Shown here in pieces: positions 55,064 through 64,000 of a stretch of 64,000 bases of DNA. Below the pieces are notes generated by a model, which made no database searches, was not told where the DNA came from, and saw only the letters and a list, made by a program, of their open reading frames with translations. The position numbers and the translations under genes were made by a program. The DNA lies in the NCBI RefSeq assembly GCF_017591425.1, contig NW_024465369.1, positions 32,077,501 to 32,141,500 on the forward strand, read 5' to 3'. The stretch comes from Ochotona curzoniae. Its lineage: Eukaryota > Chordata > Mammalia > Lagomorpha > Ochotonidae. The stretch's first letter is position 1; each line of letters begins with the position of its first letter.

Positions 55064-55437
55064 GTGAGTTCAAAGTGGCCATAAAGCTGTTTCCTTGGCT
55101 TTGTTTCCAGTTAATAATTCTGTTATTAATACCTGTTCCAGCCCCTCCAGCCCCACCCCCACTCTCTTATGCTCTCGTCCTGAACATGTGCTTAGGCTCT
55201 TTATCTGTTGCTTTCATGTCAGGATGTCTGCCTTCACGGTGAATAATTGATGTGGTTTATCAAAGACGAGCAAGATGCATGCTTCATCAGGCTCACTTGA
55301 GCCCTTTGATCAAAAAAATTATGCTGTGACTTCTGATATTATCAGCATCTGCTTGCATTCAACACAAAATCACTTTGAATTAAAAATTAACGACTTGCTG
55401 CTTTGCTTTGACTGTGTGTTCTTGGCCCTCTCCACAG
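55064..55437 (+). other. Intron between exons 1 and 2
   Basis: 374 bp from gtgagt to ccctctccacag. No repeat is seen. This is a short intron with good boundaries at both ends. Confidence 0.65.
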
Positions 55438-55484
55438 GGAACTCTAGAATATCAAGGGAGCAAGAGGAAGCCAAGAAAACTTGG
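55438..55484 (+). CDS. Internal exon 2 of the same gene
   Basis: 47 bp with acceptor 'tggccctctccacag|GGA' and donor 'CTTGG|gtaaat'. In frame with the preceding exon it encodes GTLEYQGSKRKPRKL plus the first two bases of a glycine codon. The SKRKPRKL run is a strong monopartite NLS-like motif, and with the Arg-rich run in the preceding exon it suggests a nuclear or nucleic-acid-binding protein. This is inference only. The exon length is not a multiple of three, so skipping it would shift the frame. I could not assign a family. Confidence 0.7.
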
Positions 55485-56271
55485 GTAAATATCTGTCTTC
55501 TTAGTTCTAAGCAACTGTAAACAGAAGGAGTCCTTTGTGATATTACAGAAAATGCAAAACTTTCCAGAGAGGCTTCTGAAAATATGCAGTCTGGGTATGC
55601 CACTATTATTGACATTGGAAGCTACTTTTTGCAGTAGCAAGTATACAAAACTAGCATCTACTCTGCCAAAAAGGGCTGAAATTATCACCCATGGGTTAAT
55701 TTAATTATTCCAGAGAATTCTACTTCATCACTATTAGAAATGGTGAAAAAAATATATAGATTGTTTAACATTCTCCTTCCACAAAATAAGAGCACTTTAC
55801 AAAGTACAAATAGATCAGTTATCAACATCATCCTATCCTGGGCCTTCGAACATGCACAAAGGGAAAACTCCCCCCACTGGTTAGACAGAGGAGAGTAAGG
55901 AGGGTGTGACTCAGTTGATTGTAAGTGTTTGGCTGGAAGTAGCAAACAAGTCAGTCATAGACACTAGAACGGGTAGAAGTCAGATGGCAAACTTTCTCCT
56001 CCTGAAGGAATCAGAGATGACTCAGCCACACAAACCAAGTGGCCCAATGACCATGATTTCCACACACTGCTATGCTGGACCAATTATCAGTGTGTGACCT
56101 AGAAGGTAATGGGTGTTCTGGGTCCCCCCACTTTAAGCTACTGGGCCATCCAACATTCACTGTTAGGATCCATCCTTGTTCTAACAACTGCCAAAACTTC
56201 AGCCTGCTCAGTGAGGACCACAGCCTTTTGTTGTCTTGTCTGTTGAAAATCCCCTCCTGTCTTTATTGCAG
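55485..56271 (+). other. Intron between exons 2 and 3
   Basis: 787 bp from gtaaat to ctttattgcag. No transposon is recognised. A short plus open frame runs into exon 3 from 56072, but it crosses the acceptor and is intronic by this model. Confidence 0.6.
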
Positions 56272-56439
56272 CCAGATCAAAGTGCTTGATGGGGAAGACG
56301 AGTATTATAAATCGCTATCGCCTGTGGACTGTGTTCCCGAAGAGTTTAAGTCCACCCACCGATTCTTTTCCTCCTCATCCTCAAAAGGAGACTCTGGTTC
56401 CACAACGAGTCATGCTTCCTGACCCCAACTCTGTCCAGG
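56272..56439 (+). CDS. Exon 3 with stop or frame break
   Basis: Acceptor 'ctgtctttattgcag|CCAGATC' and donor 'CAGG|gtaaga' delimit 168 bp. Continuing the frame of exon 2 gives [20 protein letters not shown], then CVPEE, a plausible acidic, Tyr/Ser-Pro-containing segment. The frame then runs Ser-rich to a TGA at 56420-56422, only 17 bp before the strong donor. The +1 frame, entered after about 56340, is open to the donor and Pro-rich ([15 protein letters not shown]...). So either the protein ends here as a terminal or alternative exon, or one extra base (for instance in the TTT at 56343-56345) breaks the frame. A second acceptor four bases downstream (ccag|ATC) would also reach the +1 frame. 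Gene identity is unknown. Confidence 0.62.
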
Positions 56440-57514
56440 GTAAGAACAATCATGATAACTGACTGACTTGTTGAATAAGAAGGCATGGGTATGGGGTTGG
56501 TTTCTTTGGACACATAGTCCCTGCCTGAGCCTTATGAAATGGCTTACAAATTCATAAACATCATCCTAACCTTGACCACTATACCACCTGCATCACACAA
56601 CCTTGGCTGAGCAATGTCTCCTCTGCTTACCCAATGGGTCTCTCTGGGAAGCTCAGAACACCCCTGGTACATTGATGAGTCAGCCATGCCTCCATACCTA
56701 ATAAAGTAACAGTCCCACAAGGCCAGCCGGAACGCTGGGACATCTTTAACTTTCCCACCAGTCCATTCTGCAACCATGCACAATCACTCCCACAGGAATC
56801 CAGAAGTCCCTGCCCTGATCTCGGCTCGACTCGCCACCTTTGGCAGGGTGTTTCTACACCCTTGCCAGTCCCAGGGTCACAGGTCCATTGCTGGCAGGCC
56901 CCATCCTGGAGTATTAGGCAAAGAGGCCTGCATCTTTCAGATTCTTTTCTCAAGGCAAATGAATCCCCTCTCTTGCTAATCACAACACTCAGAAACTCCC
57001 AGACTCTTAATCTGCCTTGCCAAGATATCCTTGTCACTTTATTGGTTAAAAAAAGAAAGAAAGAAAAAGAGGCAGAGGAAAAGAAAACCTGAGGCCAGCT
57101 AAGTCCAGTCTGAGTTGCCTTGTAACACTCCACTCACTGGTCAGCAGGCACTCACTCTAGCTTGTCCATGTTGTCTGTGCAAAACCTAGCCTGGTGTCTG
57201 CCAGAGCAGGCATGTAGTACATGTAGAATGAGTGCAGATACACTGAGGTGTCTGATAGCAAAGTTATGTTCCATTATAGTCCTTGTATAATTAATTTCTT
57301 TCCTTACTTCATACACTCTGGTTTTTTATTTGAGTTTGGAGTTGTTTATAACAGTGTAATATTATATGCTAGAATATCCCATATGATTCAACATGACAAG
57401 TTCTTTTGAGTACATACGCTGAGATTGCTCTGTGATGTGAAACAAGCAAAACAATAAAAGCCTAAGACCCTTTCTCCAGGACATTTAGCTTAATGTTTTT
57501 CTGAATCTAAAACA
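56440..57514. other. Downstream intron or flank, no exon found
   Basis: No further exon with matching phase was recognised. A 168-codon stop-free minus-strand stretch at 56627-57133, the longest open frame in the window, has no recognisable domain and begins in an A/T-rich run. I regard it as chance. Confidence 0.45.
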
Positions 57515-57757
57515 TTTGGCAGAGACATTGGTTAAGATGTCTATATCCCATATTGAGTGCCTGGGTCCATACTGGGCTCTACTTCTGACTCCAGCTTCCA
57601 TGGGAAGCAGCAGTGATGGCTAAAGTGGTTGGTTCCTGCCACTTCTTTGGGGGACCTGGATTGAGTTTCTCATGTTTCAGTCCCAGCAAGCTAGCAGATG
57701 GACCCCTATCTTCTTTCTGCCTCTCAAACAAAATAAAAACATAAATGTCTTAAAAGA
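57515..57757 (+). mobile_element. Old CSINE
   Basis: 'ttggcagagacattggttaagatgtctatatcccatattgagtgcctgggtccat...cttccatgggaagcagcagtgatggc...cctgccacttc...ctgcctctcaaacaaaataaaaac'. Confidence 0.82.
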
Positions 57758-57768
57758 AAAAATGTTTT

Positions 57769-58066
57769 GGGCCTCACCTTGGACACCCCGGGATCCCATA
57801 TGGGCACTGGTTCTAATCCCGGCAGCTCCACTTCCCATCCGGCTCCCTGCCTGTGGCCTGGGAAAGCAGTCGAGGACGGCCCAAAGCTTTGGGACCCTGC
57901 ACCATGTGGGAGACCCAGAAGAGGTTCTTCGGATTGGCGCAGCACCAGCCGTTGTGCTCACCTGGGGAGTGAATCATCAGATGGAAGATCTTCCTCTCTG
58001 TCTTTCCTCCTCTCTGTATATCTGACTTTGTAATGAAAATAGATAAATCTTTAAAAAAAAAAAAAG
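57769..58066 (+). mobile_element. Young CSINE lacking its A-box, with TSD
   Basis: The element starts 'gggcctcaccttggacaccccgggatcccatatgggc': the usual 'cggc..ggcctagcggctaaagtcc' segment is absent. The remainder, with an intact ggttctaatcc, is young. A perfect 10-bp duplication AAAATGTTTT lies at 57759-57768 and 58069-58078. Confidence 0.95.
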
Positions 58067-58240
58067 ATAAAATGTTTTGCTGATAATATGCACGAGAGTA
58101 CCTACATTTTAAGAAAAATAGCCTTAAGGAAAGCAAAAAACCATTGTCATCAGTGTTTTGAGAAAGGGAATATTAATAAGTATTTCATAAACATCAATGA
58201 TGAAGTAAAGTATTTAAAGGTCTCAGAAGTTAGTCACAAA
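58067..58240. other. AT-rich spacer before the L1
   Basis: Short AT-rich interval with nothing recognised. It probably contains the left target site of the L1. Confidence 0.4.
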
Positions 58241-59470
58241 GTTTATAAGATGGTGGCATAGGTTACAGACACATTTGGGATGCCAGAGAATCATTAGGGT
58301 GAAGTACAGGGAACAGATTATAGGAAAAGATAAGGGTCAGGCAGTTGGCAGCGGGGTACCTGGAGACCCCCTGGACATGGAAGAGGCCGGCAATGGTGGA
58401 GTGATGTTGCAGTGAACAGAAAACCCACCGGTGCCTGGCAAGTGGTGATCCAAACTCCAGCGACAACCAGGGATCCAACAGCAATCACAACTTGGCTCTT
58501 GAAGCAGCCAGGTAGGAGCTTAAGTTCGTGCAGGTAGCTTAGGAGGCGAATGCAGACTAAGACCTGCCAATCCTGCTGAATAGTTTGGCACAGCAACCAG
58601 TGGACAAAGAGCAGTGGACTCCAGGGGACAGACAGGTTGTACGGCGGAACTCACAGCACAGAGATCAGGCAGGTGCCATCTTGTGTGGTGGGGCAGAGTG
58701 CAGAGTTGACGGGACAGCCCAGAGTGGGCTCCTTTCTGGCCAATTGCACTGAGCTGATCTCATAGGGAAGACAGCGCCAGCTTTGCATCCTGCAGGGTCT
58801 TTGTGGTCCCCAGATCTAAAAGCCAGCAACTCCAATTCTCCAGCAGTGCCCCACTGGGCGCCATCTTGTGTAGTGGAGCAGAGAGTACAAATTTCAAGGG
58901 ATGGTCTGGAGTGGGCTCATTTCTAGCTAATCCCACTGAGCAGAGGAAAGGAAAGCAGCACTAGTCTTGCATCCTGCAGGATCTGTGTGGTCCCCAGATC
59001 TGACAACCCATGGCCGCGTATCTACATCAGTGCCCCACCAATCACCATCTTGCAGAGAGGGGAAAGGACTTAGAGGTCAGGAGGAGCAGTGTTAAACTGT
59101 GCATGCACTAAATCAGTAAAGCTCAGATGCCAGTATCACAGAACCAGGCATTGTTAGACTGAAGGGAGGACAGTTGAGCTGCACAAGAGCTAAGCTGGGA
59201 ACAAAATCACTTCCAGCTTAGAGCACTGCACAGGCTCCTCAGTAAAAATAGTTCCAGTGTGGTACTCTACAGACTCCACCCAAAATAATTCCAGGTGGCA
59301 CTCAGACTTAACAGCCAGCATGTGTCAACAAGATTGTGCTGCTGACAAGCCAGCTGGCATTTTCCTAATCTGGGATACTGATTGAACATAAAAATCAACT
59401 TGTTGACCTGTAGATAATACATCTTAGAAACCTACGCTAAAGAGAAGACTCCGCCAACCAGAATTGCAAT
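58241..59470 (+). promoter_or_regulatory. L1 5'UTR / internal promoter region
   Basis: GC-richer than its surroundings and containing a related unit of about 185 bp, repeated from 58675 to 58859, 58860 to 59043, and the start of a third at 59044 ('(g/a)ccatcttg(t/c)...'). Units share 'catcctgcagg(g/a)tct(t/g)tgtggtccccagatct'. By analogy with tandem-monomer L1 promoters in rodents this may be the promoter array. Activity is not shown by sequence. Confidence 0.65.
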
Positions 59471-59479
59471 CACAAAAGA

Positions 59480-60440
59480 TAAAAAAGGCACTATTGATGT
59501 TACTAAAGACTCTCTGGCAAAGGAGCAAAAGCCTTTGCCACCCTAAGAGTTAACTGAGGAAGGCATTGAGAAAATAAGGGACACAGAATTTGAAAATTCA
59601 TTATAAAGCTTCTGACAAACAATGAGAAACATATAATGCAGGAGTTCAAGGAATATAAGGAATATATCACACGGGAAATGAATCAAATGAAAGCTGATAT
59701 TTCAGAAGTCAAGAATGCAATGGAGCAAATTAAAAGTACATTGTAGAGTCCCCAAAATATAATGAATGAAGCAGAAGAAAGAATCTCAGAATTGAAAGAT
59801 ATTTCCTGTCACTAGGGGAACACAAACAAAAAGCTGGAAGCAGAGCTGGGCCAAGCTAAAACAGTATCCAAGAATTAAAAGATACAATTAAAAGGCCCAA
59901 CATAACAGTTATAGGAATTCCAGATAACATAGAAAGAGAAGCTGGGATTAAAGGTTATTCAATGAAATAATAAACAAAAACTTCCCTAATCTGGAGAACG
60001 AATTGGAAAGCAATATACAAGAGGATTACTCCCAACAGAGTTGATCAAAAGTGAACTTCACCACAACACATGATTCTCAAGCTCTCTTCAGTTGAACATA
60101 AGGGGAAAAAAAAACCCTTAAATGTGCATGTGAAAAAAAAATCAAGTTATCTATTAAAGAACCACAATCAAACTCACAGCTGTCCTCTCATAGGAAATAC
60201 TGCAGCCCAGGACAGAATGGAGTGAAATATTCCAGATTCTAAAAGGGAGAAATTTTTAGCCCCAAATAACATATCCCGCAAAGCTCTCCTTTGTCTTTGA
60301 AAATGAAATAAAATTCTTCCATAGTAAAGAAAATCTTCAAGAATTCACCTTTTCTAAACCTGGCTTACAAACGATACTCAAAAGATGTTCTCAAGAAAGA
60401 GAAAAGGAATAGCAACTACCAAAACCAAAGGTAAATGGGA
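59480..60440 (+). pseudogene. L1 ORF1 remnant
   Basis: Translation in shifting frames gives a coiled-coil-like stretch (59600-59820), an RRM-like start (RPNITVIGIPDNIEREAGIK near 59890-59955) and the C-terminal-domain motif QITYPAKLSFVFENEIKFFH (about 60262-60325). ORF1p is the RNA-binding chaperone of the L1 particle. Stops (for example 'attgtagag' near 59742) and frameshifts disable it, and a part between the RRM and C-terminal pieces looks deleted or scrambled around 60030-60180. Confidence 0.82.
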
Positions 60441-60498
60441 AGAACATCCCACTAAAAGGCTAACAGAATACTCAATCAGAGAACAACCCATTGATAAA

Positions 60499-63400
60499 AT
60501 GATAGGACCAAACTACCACCTATCCATATTAACATTCAATGTAAATGGTTTAAACTCATCAATCAAATGCCATAGATTAGAGAACTGGATCAAAACAAAA
60601 CCCAACTATCTGCTACTCACAGGAGACATATCTTACCAACAAAGATCAGAGGAAACTGAAAGTGAAAAGATGGAAAAAGATATTCTAAGCAAATGGTAAG
60701 GAAAAACATGTGGGTGTAGCCATTCTTATATCAGATGATATAAGATAGACTTTGATGTGAAAAACATTAAAAGAGACAAAGAAGGACACCATATAATGAT
60801 CAAAGGATCCATTCAGCAAGAAGCGATCACCATAATAAATGTAAGTGTGCCAAATGCCAAGGCATTTAGCTATGTGACACAAATATATGGATTTAGAGGC
60901 AGAAAATAGACTCCAATACAATAATAGTAAGGGAGCTTAATACCCCGTTAACATCAATGGAGAGATTGACGAGACTGTAACTCAGCAAAGAAACAACAGA
61001 ATTCACCCAAACTCTAGAGTAAATGGACTTGCTTGATATCTGCGGAGCCTTTCATCTTACACACAGAGAATACACTTTTTTTCATTAGTACATGGAACCT
61101 TCTTCAGAAATGACCATTTTGTAGGCCACAAAACAAGCCTCAGCAAATTTTAAAAAAATCGGAATTATACCATGCATCTTCTCAGACCATCATAGAGTGA
61201 AGCTAGAGACCAAGAAGTCAAAATACCAAAGAAGACTTGCAAACACATGGAGACTAAAAAATACATTGCTAAATGAGCAGTGGGTTAGAGAGGAAAACAC
61301 AGGGGAAATTAAAACATTGCTTGAAACAACACAACATGTCAAAATTATGGGACACAATCAAAGCAGTGTTAAGAGGAAAGTTCATCTCAATCAATGCTTA
61401 TGTTAAGAAACTAGAAAAACATTAAGTAAATCAGCTAACCTTACAGTTTAAGGAACTAGAAAAATAACAACAAAGCAATCATAAGATTACTAGGAAAAAA
61501 GAAATAATCAAAACAAGTGATTAAATAAGAAAGAGACCAAGAGAACTATACATAAGGTCAATGAATCAAAGAGCTGGTTCTTTGGGAAAATCAATAAAAT
61601 AGACTCCCCACTAGCCCAACTAATCAAAAAAGGAGGGAGAAGATACGCATCAATAGTATCAGAGATGAGAAAGGAGACATAACAACAGATACCTCAGACA
61701 TAAAAGGAATTATTAGGAACAAGCAAATATATGCGAACAAATCAGAAGACCAAGAAGAAATGGGTAGATTTTTGGACACATACAATCCACCAAAATTGAA
61801 CCAATCTAAATAGACCTATAACATGGACTGAGCATGAATTGGTAATTAAAGCCCTACCAACCAAGAAAAGTCCTGGACCAGAAGGCTTCACTGCTGAATT
61901 CTACCAAACGTTTCAAAAAGAACTTACCCCAATCCTCCACAAGCTTTTCCAAACAATAGAAAAAGAGGCAATCCTTCCAAACTCTATGAATCCAGTGTCA
62001 CCTTAATACCAAAGCCAGGTAGAGAAACAACAGAAAAAGAGAATTATAGACCTATATCCTTGATGAGAATAGACACAAAGATCCTCAACAAAACACTAGC
62101 CAACAGAACCCAACAGCACATCAGGCAGATCACTCACCTAGACCAGGTGGGATTTATCCCAGCTATAGGGATGGTTTAACATTCGCAAATCAATGTGATC
62201 TATCACATCAACAAATTGAAAAATAATCATATGATCATCTTATTAGATGCAGAGAAGGCATCTGATAAAATCCAACACCACTTCATGCTGAAAACTCTAA
62301 ACAAGATGGACATAGAAGGAAGATTCAACAACACAATTAAAACAGTTTACAAAAACCCAATACCATCATCATACTAAATGGGGAAAAATTGGAAGCCTTT
62401 CCACTAAAATCTGGAACTAGGCAGAGATGTTCACTGTCACCACTACTCTTCAATATAGTGTTAGAAGTCTTTGCCAGAACTATTAGGCAAGAAAAATGAA
62501 TTAAAGTAATTCAAATTGGAAATAAGGAACTGAAATTATCTCTGTTTGCAGATGACATGATTCTCTACATAGGCGAACCAAAATGGTTAGTCAAGAGACT
62601 ACAAGAACACATAAGAGACTTTGGCAGGGTACAAAATTACTGAACACAAATCGATGGCACTAGTGTGCACAAATAATTCCATGGCTGAGAAAGAAATTAT
62701 AAGTACAGTCCCCTTTCAAATAGCAGAGAGGAATCTCAAATACCTAGGAATTAAGCTAACTGGATATGTGGAAGACCTATATGATGAAAATTATAAAGCA
62801 TTTAAAAAGGAAATAGAAGAAGACATTGAAAATGGAGCAACTTACTATTTTCCTGGATTGGCAGGATCATCAAAATATCCATATTACCAAAAACAATATA
62901 CAGATTTAACACAATCTCAAACAAAATCCCAACAAAATTCTTCTCAGAAATAGAAAAGAAGATACAAAAGTTCATCTGGAAACACAAGAGACCACCAATA
63001 ACCAAAGCTATCCTGAAGAATAAAAATCAAGCTAGAGGAATCACAATTCCAAACCTCAAGACATAATACAGAGCAGTGGTCATCAAAACAGTCTGGCACT
63101 GGTGCAGAAACAGAGATCAATGCAACAGAACAGAAACACCAGAAGGGAGCCAGCACATGTAGAGCCAACTAATCTTTGACAAGAAAACTGAAAACAATCG
63201 AGGGGGAAAGCCTGGTATTTTCAACAAATGCTGTTGGGACAACTAGATAGCAGCTTGCAGAATTAAGAAGAAAGACCCACAGACTCAGCAGGGTAGCCTA
63301 GCAGCTAAAGTCCTCACCTTGCATGTCCCAGGATCCCATATGGGCACCAGTTTGTGTCCTAGTGACCCCATTCCCCTCCAGCTTCCTGCCTGTAGCCTGG

Positions 63401-64000
63401 GAAAGCAGTAGAGGATGGCCTAAAGACTTGGGACTCTGCACCTGCGTAGGAGATCTGGAAGAGACTCCTGGCTCCTGGCTTCAGATTGGCACAGCTCCAG
63501 TCATCGAGACCACTTGGGGAGTGAATCAACAGATCTTCCTCTCTGTCTCTCCTTCTGTATGTATATCTGCCTTTCCAATAAAAATAAATAAATCTTAAAA
63601 AAAAAAAACAAGACCCACACCTGTCACATTATACAAAAATCAGCTCTAAATGGATCAAGGATCTAAATCTACACCCAGAAATGATCAAACTATTAAAGGA
63701 AAACATAGGAAGCACTCTCCAAGAAATAGGAGGAGCGAAAGACTTCTTAGAAAAGAAGCCAAAAGCACAGGGAGTCAAAGACGAAATAAATAAATGGAAC
63801 TACATCAAACTAAAAAGCTGTACAGTAAGTGAAATAATTTACAAAGTGAAGTAGGAACCAACAGAATGGGAGAACATTTTTGCACACTACACAAGTGATT
63901 GGGGCCTAATATCCAGGATTTACAAAGAGCTCCAGAAACCCAAGAACAGTTTAAAAAAAAAATTGTGAAAAATATGGGCAAAGGAAATGAACAGACATTT
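60499..64000 (+). pseudogene. L1 ORF2 remnant (EN-RT-C-term)
   Basis: The likely start is the ATG at 60499, followed by the endonuclease N-terminus LSILTFNVNGLNSSIK. The reverse-transcriptase part shows [20 protein letters not shown] (about 61868-61925) and the catalytic-loop motif SLFADDMILYIGEP around 62539-62580, with the FADD aspartates intact. Downstream pieces include [18 protein letters not shown] (near 62830-62885) and WNYIKLKSCTVSE (near 63798). Many frameshifts and stops separate these blocks, so no enzyme could be made. The C-terminus is cut by the window edge. Confidence 0.85.
63282..63609 (+). mobile_element. Young CSINE inside the L1, perfect TSD
   Basis: The head is 'gactcagcagggtagcctagcagctaaagtcctcaccttgcatgtcccaggatcccatatgggc' and the tail 'ctttccaataaaaataaataaatctt' plus poly(A). 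Perfect 10-bp duplications AAGACCCACA lie at 63272-63281 and 63610-63619, and the L1 reading resumes immediately after. It is therefore younger than the L1. Confidence 0.97.

Larger units (their letters stand above)
58241..64000 (+). mobile_element. Near full-length L1, inactive, runs off window
   Basis: It starts near 'taagatggtggcataggtt', comparable to the 5' start of mammalian L1s, then a 5'UTR of about 1.3 kb, a broken ORF1 and a broken ORF2. It is interrupted by a CSINE at 63282-63609. The window ends within the ORF2 C-terminal region ('aaggaaatgaacagacattt'), so the ORF2 end, 3'UTR and right target site are not visible. Frameshifts and stops in both ORFs make it non-autonomous. Confidence 0.88.

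Noticed and set aside
56627..57133. 168-codon minus-strand open frame, the longest in the window
   Set aside because: No recognisable domain, no splice or start context, and the frame begins in a low-complexity A/T-rich run. Chance is the simpler reading.

Overview
This window is mammalian nuclear DNA, most likely from a lagomorph and probably a pika (Ochotona). The main evidence is more than forty copies of the tRNA-derived lagomorph CSINE (C-repeat). The youngest copies have a head reading GGCCTAGCGGCTAAAG, a B-box-like GGTTCTAATCC and a tail of AATAAAAATAAATAAATCTT, a form I associate with pika rather than rabbit. The species call is recalled knowledge, not a computed match. I see no bacterial, viral or organellar gene organisation.

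Layout. 1-1130: a rearranged LINE-1 (L1) fragment. 1.4-4.5 kb: CSINEs around unique sequence. 4.58-6.73 kb: a GC-rich degenerate minisatellite with a period of about 59 bp. 7.3-16.6 kb: old ERVL-MaLR-like LTR remnants, several CSINEs and unique DNA. 16.7-21.9 kb: a dense nest of old CSINEs and short inverted-terminal-repeat (mariner-like) elements. 22-42 kb: mostly unique, possibly conserved non-coding DNA with scattered CSINEs. 43.06-44.06 kb: the 5' part of an L1. 45.5-54 kb: CSINE-rich, including a tandem dimer and several copies with clear target-site duplications. 54.96-56.44 kb: three short exons of a plus-strand protein-coding gene. 57.5-58.07 kb: two CSINEs. From 58.24 kb to the window end: a near full-length but inactive L1 carrying a young CSINE.

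The only host coding sequence I can support is the exon trio at 54957-55063, 55438-55484 and 56272-56439. All three have good splice sites and mutually compatible phases. They encode a basic, NLS-like stretch followed by an acidic, tyrosine-containing stretch. I do not recognise the gene. The last exon either ends the protein at an internal stop or carries a one-base frame break. If the gene's 5' exons lie upstream of the window, the first 54 kb is one large intron; the sequence does not show this directly.

Nearly all other open frames are chance frames or frames across CSINE copies. The transposon history is layered: L1s and old LTRs at the base, then short inverted-repeat elements and old CSINEs, then young CSINEs with intact target-site duplications.
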